Origin: Rhodospirillales bacterium
Lineage (GTDB): Bacteria > Pseudomonadota > Alphaproteobacteria > UBA828
DNA length: 5,388 bases
Assembly (NCBI GenBank): GCA_026712885.1
Contig: JAPOPO010000562.1
Span: 1 to 5,388, forward strand
Direction of reading: 5' to 3'
Under the pieces are notes generated by a model that did no database searches, was not told the origin of the DNA, and saw nothing but the letters and a program-made list of their open reading frames with translations. Positions 1-4,843 of this stretch are shown here, piece by piece. The position numbers and the translations under genes are program-made. The first letter of the stretch is position 1. Each line of letters starts with the position of its first letter.

Positions 1-1
1 G

Positions 2-1348
2 GCGGTGGGCTCCTTCGCCAGCACCGCGACCGAGGTGTTTCAGGAGGGGCTCCGGCTGCCCCCGGTGAAGCTGCTCTCGCGCGGCGAGTACGTGAAGGAC
101 GTCTGGCGCATCGCGCTCGCCAATCACCGCACCCCCAACACCACCTGGGGCGACTTCCACGCGATGATCGGCTCGCTCAACACGGCCGAGCAGCGCCTCG
201 GCGCGATGGTGAAGCGGCTCGGGGTCGAGACCTTCGAGAAGATCTGCGACGCGCTCGTCGACCACGCCGAACACTGGATGCGGAACGAGATCCGCAAGCT
301 CCCCAACGGCATCTACAAGGCCGAAGACTACTTCGAGGACGACGGGGTCAGCACCAATCGCTTCTACTTCCGCCCCACCGTGCACATCCGGGAGGAGGAG
401 ATCGTGGTCGACCTCTCGGAATCGGACGCGCAGGCGCGGGGGCCGATCAACGTCACCTACGTCGCGACAGCGGCCGCCGGCTGCACCGCGGTGCTGCAGA
501 CCCTCTGCGCCCGCGACGTGCCGCTGAACAGTGGGTGCTTCAAGCCGCTTCGCGTCGTGGCGCCGCCTGGGACGGTGGCAAACCCGGTCTTCCCCGCGCC
601 CAGCGTCGCCGGCAACACCGAGGGCCAGCCCCGCATCATCGCGGCGGTGCAGCACGCGCTCTCCAAGGCCGTACCGGACATGGTGAGCGCGGCCGAAGGC
701 GGCACCGCGTGCAACCTGCTCTTGGGCGGCATCCACCCCGATACCGGCGAGTACTGGACTCACTACCAGCTCGAAGGCGGCGGCTGGGGCGGCCGGCTCG
801 GCAAGGACGGCAACACCGCGCTCTGCTGCGCCCACGCCAGCACCATCCGGGCGACGCCCATCGAGGTGTTCGAGACCCGCTTCCCGCTCCGGACGCTGAA
901 GTACGAGATCCGCCCCGATTCAGGCGGGGCGGGCAAGTGGCGGGGCGGGCTCGGCTGCTGGCGCCAGTTCGAGGTGGTCGCGGACGCGATCAGCGTGAGC
1001 GCGCTCACCGACCGCATCACCGAGGGGCCCTACGGCCTGATGAAAGGCCGACCCGGCGCGCCGACAGGTTTTTTCGTCAAGCGCGTCGAGGACGAGGAGT
1101 TCCACACCTTCAAGGAGATCTACGGCACCGTGAGCCCGACCAAGTTCGTCAACATCCGGCTCCACCGGGGCGATCAGATCCTGGTGCGCGTGCCGGGCGG
1201 CGGCGGCTATGGCGACCCGCACGAGCGGGCGGACGAAGCACTCCGCGCCGACCTGGAAGACGGCTTCGTCAGCGTGGAGGGACTTAGCGCCTACGGCCGC
1301 GACGCAAGCTTCGCCGACGCGGTGAAGGAAGCCGCCGCCGCGGAGTAG
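2..1348 (+). CDS. hyuB: Hydantoinase B / oxoprolinase family protein, 5'-truncated by the window edge
   Basis: The reading frame is open to the left edge, and the GTG at 5 is internal rather than a credible start. About 447 residues are visible, whereas HyuB-type subunits usually have about 520-580, so roughly the first 100-140 residues lie outside. Family signatures, numbered from the GTG at 5, are TEVFQEGLRLPPVKL (9-23), a GPIN segment (146-149), LNSGCFKPLRVVAPPGT (174-190) leading into an AGN (202-204), a glycine-rich EGGGWGGRLGKDGN (257-270), TPIEVFETRFPLR (284-296), SGGAGKWRGGLG (306-317) and a terminal PGGGGYGDPHER (397-408). The family includes the B subunit of N-methylhydantoin and hydantoin amidohydrolases, 5-oxoprolinase halves and acetone/acetophenone carboxylase subunits, normally cytoplasmic and paired with an HyuA ATPase subunit, which would lie to the left. 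Family assignment is firm. The substrate cannot be told. The gene converges with the ABC ATPase gene, with 3 bp between stops. Confidence 0.93.
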   Translation, partial: AVGSFASTATEVFQEGLRLPPVKLLSRGEYVKDVWRIALANHRTPNTTWGDFHAMIGSLNTAEQRLGAMVKRLGVETFEKICDALVDHAEHWMRNEIRKLPNGIYKAEDYFEDDGVSTNRFYFRPTVHIREEEIVVDLSESDAQARGPINVTYVATAAAGCTAVLQTLCARDVPLNSGCFKPLRVVAPPGTVANPVFPAPSVAGNTEGQPRIIAAVQHALSKAVPDMVSAAEGGTACNLLLGGIHPDTGEYWTHYQLEGGGWGGRLGKDGNTALCCAHASTIRATPIEVFETRFPLRTLKYEIRPDSGGAGKWRGGLGCWRQFEVVADAISVSALTDRITEGPYGLMKGRPGAPTGFFVKRVEDEEFHTFKEIYGTVSPTKFVNIRLHRGDQILVRVPGGGGYGDPHERADEALRADLEDGFVSVEGLSAYGRDASFADAVKEAAAAE

Positions 1349-1351
1349 ACG

Positions 1352-2434
1352 TCAGCCGGCTTCGGCCGCCTGCCCGGCGTTTCCCGCCGCCGCCCGGTCG
1401 CGCTCCCGGTCGTTGCCGAGGGCGCGGACCAGAGTGCCGAGCGATACGGCACCGACCGGCTCGCCTTCGCCGTTCAGGACGCGGGCCTCGCCGCCGGGCG
1501 ATGCGACTGCGATTGGCAGCGCCTCCTCTATTGAGATGTCGTGCGGGCAGTCTGGCCCCAATAGGTCGGGCCTGAGCGGCTCCATGATGGAGCCCACGCG
1601 AATGACCCGGCCGCGATTTATGCTCTTCGTAAAGTCGGCGATGTAGGAGGCCGCCGGGCGCAGCACGATGTCCTGCGAATCGCCGTTCTGGACGACCTCG
1701 CCGTCGCGCAGAATCGCGATACGGTCGCCGATCTCGATTGCTTCCTCGAGGTCGTGGGTGACGAACACGATGGTCTTGTGCAACTCGTGCTGCAGGTCCA
1801 GCAACAGCACCCGCATGTCCGAGCGAATCAGCGGATCGAGCGCACTGAAGGCCTCGTCCATCAGCAGGATGTCTGCATCGGTCGCGAGCGCGCGGGCGAG
1901 GCCGACGCGCTGCTGCATGCCGCCCGAGAGGTGATGCGGATAGGAGTTCTCGTAGCCCTGCAGGCCGACCCTCTCGATCCACCGCGCCGCGCGCTCCCCG
2001 CGGTCGCGCTTGGCAAGCCCCTGAAGCGCCAGGCCGTAACCGATGTTGTCCATCACGGTCCGGTGCGGGAACAGCGCAAAGCGCTGGAACACCATGCTGA
2101 TCTTGTAGCGCCGGAGCTGCTTTAGCGCTGCGGCGTCGAGCGCGAGCATGTCCTCCCCATCCACGCGGATTTCGCCTTCGGTCGGGTCGATGAGGCGGTT
2201 GATATGGCGGACCAGAGTGGACTTGCCCGAGCCGCTGAGTCCCATGACGACCTGGATGCTGCGCGGAGACACGTCCAGATTGATGTCACGCAGCCCGAGT
2301 ACGTGACCGTGGTCTTCCAGCAGCTCCTGCTTGCCGATGCCTTCGTGCACCAGCGGCATCACGGACGCCGGGTCGGCGCCGAACACCTTGTACAGGTGTC
2401 CGACGTGGATGCCCTCCTGGGTCTGAGCGGTCAT
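1352..2434 (-). CDS. proV: Glycine betaine/proline-type ABC transporter, ATP-binding protein (ProV/OpuAA family)
   Basis: This 360-residue cytoplasmic ATPase powers uptake through the permease encoded just upstream. All nucleotide-binding motifs are intact: Walker A GLSGSGKST (65-73), Q-loop glutamine 117, signature LSGGMQQR (169-176), Walker B ILLMDE (189-194), D-loop SALD (197-200) and H-loop His227. The N-terminal segment (about 8-55) ahead of the core, including the HVLGLRDINLDV stretch, is typical of the ProV/OpuAA branch. After the core (from about 275) comes a segment resembling one poorly conserved CBS-like region (about 278-340) and a charged Ala/Arg-rich tail. E. coli ProV has 400 residues and two CBS domains, so the regulatory part looks reduced. 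The ATG overlaps the permease stop as ATGA and the upstream Shine-Dalgarno is weak, which points to translational coupling. It is last in the operon. The symbol is used at family level; choV or tmoV would be equally possible. Confidence 0.95.
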   Translation of the reverse strand: MTAQTQEGIHVGHLYKVFGADPASVMPLVHEGIGKQELLEDHGHVLGLRDINLDVSPRSIQVVMGLSGSGKSTLVRHINRLIDPTEGEIRVDGEDMLALDAAALKQLRRYKISMVFQRFALFPHRTVMDNIGYGLALQGLAKRDRGERAARWIERVGLQGYENSYPHHLSGGMQQRVGLARALATDADILLMDEAFSALDPLIRSDMRVLLLDLQHELHKTIVFVTHDLEEAIEIGDRIAILRDGEVVQNGDSQDIVLRPAASYIADFTKSINRGRVIRVGSIMEPLRPDLLGPDCPHDISIEEALPIAVASPGGEARVLNGEGEPVGAVSLGTLVRALGNDRERDRAAAGNAGQAAEAG

Positions 2435-3312
2435 GACTGCCGCTGCGCCTGGATGCGCCGGCCGTAGCTCTGGGTCACCCGGTCGAACACGATCGCGAGC
2501 CCTACCACCGCCGCCCCGTTGAAGAGGCCGAGGGCGAAGTACTGGTTGGTGACCGCCTGGAGCACGGGCATGCCGAGGCCCTTGACGCCGATCATCGAGG
2601 CGATCACCACCATCGAGAGCGCCATCATGATCGTCTGGTTGACGCCGGCCATGATGTTGGGCAGCGCCAGCGGCAATTGCACGCCGAAGAGCCTACGCCA
2701 GGTGCCAGCGCCAAAGGCATCCGCCGCCTCGAGCACCTCTTGGTCCACCAGGCGGATGCCGAGGTTGGTCAGCCGGATCACCGGCGGCACGGCGTAGATC
2801 ACCACCGCGATCAGCCCCGGTATCTTGCCGAGGCCGAACAGCATCACCACGGGAATCAGGTAGACGAAGATGGGCATCGTCTGCATCACGTCGAGGATCG
2901 GCGTCATGAACGACTGCATGCGGTCGGAACGCGACATGGCGATGCCGAGGGGAATGCCGATGGCGATGGCGATGAGGGTGGCGACGAAGATGATGGCGAG
3001 CGTGCGCATCGTGTCCTCCCACATGCCGAGGACACCGATGATGAGGAAGGCGACGATGACGCCGAGGCTCAGCCGCACGCGCCGGCTCGCGCTGTAGCAG
3101 ATACCTGCGATCGCGAGCACGATCACCCACCAGGGGGCGTTGAGCAGGATCCACTCGAACTTGATCAGCAGCCAGAGAAGCGGGTCGAAGGCGCTTTCGA
3201 TGGCGTCGCCGTAGTTGCGCGAGAACGTCTTGTACGCTGCGTCGATTGACTTGTGGACAGCGCGCAGCGTGGCGATGTCGAGAGTGGGAAAATTCAGGAC
3301 CCAGTCGGTCAC
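2431..3312 (-). CDS. proW: Glycine betaine/proline-type ABC transporter, permease (ProW/OpuAB family)
   Basis: This 293-residue inner-membrane protein forms the translocation pore, probably as a homodimer. A polar N-terminal tail (1-45) with an amphipathic start is followed by hydrophobic segments at about 61-74, 82-97, 103-124, 137-160, 164-178, 222-245 and 260-276. The ABC-permease EAA loop that docks on the ATPase is clear: EAADAFGAGTWRRLFGVQLP at 195-214, before the sixth hydrophobic segment. The motif PIFVYLIPVVMLFGLGKIPG (147-166) is characteristic of ProW-type permeases. The start is GTG at 3312-3310, supported by GGGGAG at 3326-3321 with an 8-nt spacer; no competing ATG in this frame fits. 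It lies 163 bp downstream of the binding-protein gene and overlaps the ATPase gene by 4 bp. Family assignment is firm, the substrate is open. Confidence 0.95.
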   Translation of the reverse strand: MTDWVLNFPTLDIATLRAVHKSIDAAYKTFSRNYGDAIESAFDPLLWLLIKFEWILLNAPWWVIVLAIAGICYSASRRVRLSLGVIVAFLIIGVLGMWEDTMRTLAIIFVATLIAIAIGIPLGIAMSRSDRMQSFMTPILDVMQTMPIFVYLIPVVMLFGLGKIPGLIAVVIYAVPPVIRLTNLGIRLVDQEVLEAADAFGAGTWRRLFGVQLPLALPNIMAGVNQTIMMALSMVVIASMIGVKGLGMPVLQAVTNQYFALGLFNGAAVVGLAIVFDRVTQSYGRRIQAQRQS

Positions 3313-3320
3313 GGCTCACG

Positions 3321-3326
3321 CTCCCC
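3321..3326 (-). promoter_or_regulatory. Ribosome binding site for the GTG-started permease gene
   Basis: The minus strand reads GGGGAG 8 nt before the GTG at 3312. This supports a GTG start. Because this site lies downstream of strong hairpins in the same gap, the permease can be translated independently of the binding-protein gene. Confidence 0.65.
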
Positions 3327-3363
3327 GGTTCTGCTCCCCCGAGGACATGCCGCTCCCACCCGG

Positions 3364-3379
3364 GCCGCGCCGGCGCGGC
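3364..3379. repeat. 16-bp GC palindrome beside the intercistronic hairpin
   Basis: GCCGCGCC followed directly by GGCGCGGC is a perfect palindrome lying 1 bp from the 14-bp hairpin, on its permease side. Its CCGGCGCGG core recurs at 3431-3439. It has no spacer, so an RNA hairpin would have to open the central pairs. A chance origin in such GC-rich DNA is possible. Confidence 0.45.
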
Positions 3380-3380
3380 T

Positions 3381-3418
3381 CCCCGTCCCGGCGTTCCATC
3401 CGGTACGCCGGGACGGGG
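3381..3418 (-). repeat. Strong intercistronic hairpin between binding-protein and permease genes
   Basis: CCCCGTCCCGGCGT (3381-3394) and ACGCCGGGACGGGG (3405-3418) form a perfect 14-bp stem with a 10-nt loop in which two further C-G pairs are possible. No T-tract follows on the minus strand, so it is not a standard intrinsic terminator. By analogy with other binding-protein operons it may protect the upstream mRNA end or reduce downstream expression; this is inference. Confidence 0.7.
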
Positions 3419-3460
3419 CGGGAGAGCGGGCCGGCGCGGACTCTTCCGGTCGGTGTCTGA

Positions 3461-3475
3461 CCCGCCGGAAGCGGG
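3461..3475 (-). repeat. Small stem-loop directly after the binding-protein stop codon
   Basis: CCCGC (3461-3465) and GCGGG (3471-3475) can pair around a 5-nt loop immediately 3' of the stop codon (TAG at 3478-3476). An alternative pairing of CCGGAA (3465-3470) with TTCCGG (3444-3449) overlaps it. Together with the two larger elements it makes most of the 163-bp intercistronic gap (3313-3475) structured; no extra gene is seen there. Confidence 0.4.
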
Positions 3476-4477
3476 CTACATCATCGCCGCCTTCACCTTG
3501 GCCGCCACGTCTTCGGACACCCAGGCGGTCCACACGTCCTCATGATTCTTGAGGAAGTACTCCGCTGCTTCCCGCGTGGTTGCTTGGTTCGAATCCTTCC
3601 ACGCCAGGACGCTGTTCACCAGGTTGTTCGGCCAGGAGACGCTGGAGACGAACCCGAAGGCCTCGGGCGCGCTCTCGGCGAAGCTCGAGGTCACCACCGT
3701 GATCACCACCGACTTCGCGTACATGTTAGGCTGCGGGTCGGCGCAATCCTTGTCGATGATGCAGGGCCACGTTTCGGGGTCGTGCTCCATCCCGCCGAGC
3801 TTCACCATCGGGTAGTTGCCGAGCAGCGCGGTCGGCGCCCAGTAGTAGGCGAAGATCGGGTTGCCGCGCTCATAGGCGCTGGCGATCGCCCCCGCCAGCC
3901 CCTCGCCGGAGCCCGGGTTGAAGATGGTGAAGCCGGCTTCGTCGAGCCCATAGGCCTTGAAGAGATTGGAGTTGACGTACTCGCAGGCCCAGCCCGGCGG
4001 GCAGCCGTAGAAGCGACCCTTGCCCGGCTCCTCCTTGTCGGGGAAGAGGTCGGGCCGCTTGATGACCTCCTGCAGGGTGGTGAGCTCCGGATTCTGCTCC
4101 ACCACGTAGTCGGGAATCCACCAGCCTTCCTCGCCGCCGTCGGAGAGGATCTCGCCGGCGATCACGAGGCGGCCTTCCTCCACCGCCTTGCCTACGATCT
4201 CGCGCGCGGAGTTGATCCAGACCTCGGGCGCGATGTCTGGCTCGCCTTTCTCCGTCATGGAGGTGACGGTGGGCACCGTGTCGCCGGGCACGATCTCGGT
4301 ATCGCAGCCGTAGCCTTCCTTGAGGATGATGTCCTCGACATGGGCCGCGACGCCGGCCGAGGCCCAGGTCATCTCGGCGATAGTCACCTTGCCGCAGGCC
4401 GCATCGGCCCCGCGCGCAAGGACAAGGGCGCCGGCAATCATGAGTGCCGCCGCCAGTGACATCGACAATCTAGACAT
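3476..4477 (-). CDS. proX: Periplasmic substrate-binding protein of a glycine betaine/quaternary amine ABC transporter (ProX/OpuAC family)
   Basis: This 333-residue exported protein delivers substrate to the permease. The ATG at 4477-4475 is chosen because AGGGAG (4490-4485) lies 7 nt upstream and a clean signal peptide follows at once (basic MSR, hydrophobic 4-21, likely cleavage after the ADA at 24-26). An upstream in-frame ATG at 4519 would put 14 polar residues before the signal sequence and is less likely. The mature protein shows OpuAC features: VTIAEMTWAS (31-40), KGEPDIAPEVW (77-87), EGWWIP (117-122), GCPPGWACEYVN (158-169) and YYWAPTALLGNYPMVKL (211-227). Trp38, 87, 119/120, 163 and 213 are candidates for the aromatic cage that holds methylated ammonium groups. 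Six mature cysteines (28, 58, 159, 165, 239, 245) could form three disulfides. Gene order X-W-V matches choXWV and tmoXWV rather than E. coli proVWX, so choline or trimethylamine N-oxide are alternatives. The exact substrate is unknown. Confidence 0.93.
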   Translation of the reverse strand: MSRLSMSLAAALMIAGALVLARGADAACGKVTIAEMTWASAGVAAHVEDIILKEGYGCDTEIVPGDTVPTVTSMTEKGEPDIAPEVWINSAREIVGKAVEEGRLVIAGEILSDGGEEGWWIPDYVVEQNPELTTLQEVIKRPDLFPDKEEPGKGRFYGCPPGWACEYVNSNLFKAYGLDEAGFTIFNPGSGEGLAGAIASAYERGNPIFAYYWAPTALLGNYPMVKLGGMEHDPETWPCIIDKDCADPQPNMYAKSVVITVVTSSFAESAPEAFGFVSSVSWPNNLVNSVLAWKDSNQATTREAAEYFLKNHEDVWTAWVSEDVAAKVKAAMM

Positions 4478-4484
4478 TGGACTG

Positions 4485-4490
4485 CTCCCT
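4485..4490 (-). promoter_or_regulatory. Ribosome binding site deciding the binding-protein start
   Basis: The minus strand reads AGGGAG 7 nt before the ATG at 4477. It selects this ATG over the in-frame ATGs at 4498 and 4519. Confidence 0.7.
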
Positions 4491-4529
4491 GTGTGCATTG
4501 CGCTCATTCGACGGTGCAATGCTCATTCC

Positions 4530-4554
4530 GGAATTTGCCGGCACGGCAAATTCC
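4530..4554. promoter_or_regulatory. Perfect 11-bp inverted repeat, probable operator or leader hairpin
   Basis: GGAATTTGCCG (4530-4540), spacer GCA, then CGGCAAATTCC (4544-4554) are exactly complementary. The element begins within a few bases of the predicted transcription start (about +4 to +28). It could be a dimeric repressor operator or, in RNA, a hairpin at the 5' end of the mRNA. No U-run follows on either strand, so it is not an intrinsic terminator. Confidence 0.6.
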
Positions 4555-4565
4555 TCCAAGCAGCG

Positions 4566-4595
4566 ATCATAGTCAGCCCGGATGTCCCGTGGCAA
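4566..4595 (-). promoter_or_regulatory. Sigma70-like promoter of the transporter operon
   Basis: On the minus strand a TTGCCA box (4595-4590; 5 of 6 bases match TTGACA) is followed after 18 bp by TATGAT (4571-4566; 5 of 6 match TATAAT). The expected transcription start is at about 4557-4560, which gives a leader of about 80 nt before the binding-protein ATG. It sits in a locally AT-richer stretch, has direct repeats just upstream and an inverted repeat just downstream. It is predicted from sequence only. Confidence 0.6.
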
Positions 4596-4601
4596 TCGGT
4601 C

Positions 4602-4640
4602 GTCTCAATTGTCTTGAGGGATAGTCTCGATTGTCTTTAG
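4602..4640 (-). repeat. Two 17-bp direct repeats upstream of the -35 box, probable regulator binding sites
   Basis: The plus strand reads GTCTCAATTGTCTTGAG at 4602-4618 and GTCTCGATTGTCTTTAG at 4624-4640, identical at 15 of 17 positions and offset by 22 bp, about two helical turns. Each contains GTCT twice, 9 bp apart. The first also contains an inverted repeat CTCAA-N5-TTGAG. The repeats cover about -44 to -82 relative to the predicted start, a usual place for an activator. The regulator is unknown. Confidence 0.55.
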
Positions 4641-4843
4641 TGATGGGAGTGTTGGGCCCCCGCGCTGGAGCCGAGGGCGCGAGACCCCCGGTGCCGGCCG
4701 TCGGGGATCGGCGGCGCAAACCATGACCGTGGTGCGACATCCGGGAGAGGGGGAACGGCCCCTCGACGCGAAGCGTTATCCAACTGTATCAATGTGTTAC
4801 GAGAAATTGGCTTGGTTTCGGAAAACCCCGGCTGCGCGGACGT
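4641..4843. other. Non-coding gap after the radical SAM gene, no clear gene
   Basis: Short frames on either strand here run into neighbouring genes and lack a ribosome site or a recognisable protein. For the radical SAM transcript I see only weak stems: GGTTT-CGGA-AAACC at 4814-4827 and ACGC-GAA-GCGT at 4766-4776, neither followed by a T-run. A clear intrinsic terminator is therefore absent. The part 4650-4720 is very GC-rich and gives only imperfect stems. Confidence 0.5.

Noticed and set aside
535..1287. 250-codon plus-strand frame inside the hyuB-like gene
   Set aside because: It is very Arg/Pro/Gly-rich and overlaps a clearly conserved protein in another frame.
1284..1982. 232-codon minus-strand frame inside the ATPase gene
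   Set aside because: It is an Arg-rich shadow frame. The ATPase with all nucleotide-binding motifs occupies the same strand in another frame.
2693..3319. 208-codon minus-strand frame overlapping the permease gene, starting 7 bp upstream of it
   Set aside because: It has His/Arg/Asp-rich composition and no hydrophobic segments; the permease frame explains the region.
3364..3418. Rho-independent terminator inside the operon
   Set aside because: The stems are strong, but there is no T-tract on either strand, and the permease and ATPase genes that follow need the same transcript.
3542..4459. 305-codon open frame on the plus strand opposite the binding-protein gene
   Set aside because: The translation is His/Arg/Gly/Ala-rich without domain features, typical of the antisense of a GC-rich gene. 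The opposite strand encodes an intact, recognisable protein with a signal peptide and ribosome site.
4535..4555. Possible sigma54 promoter (GGCACG core at 4540-4545)
   Set aside because: The -12 GC element is missing at the right distance, and the GGCACG arises from the centre of the inverted repeat.
4320..4640. 106-codon plus-strand frame across the transporter promoter
   Set aside because: It covers the antisense of the signal peptide and the whole control region, with no ribosome site and no protein features.
4814..4827. Terminator of the radical SAM gene
   Set aside because: The stem is only 5 bp and no T-run follows on the minus strand.
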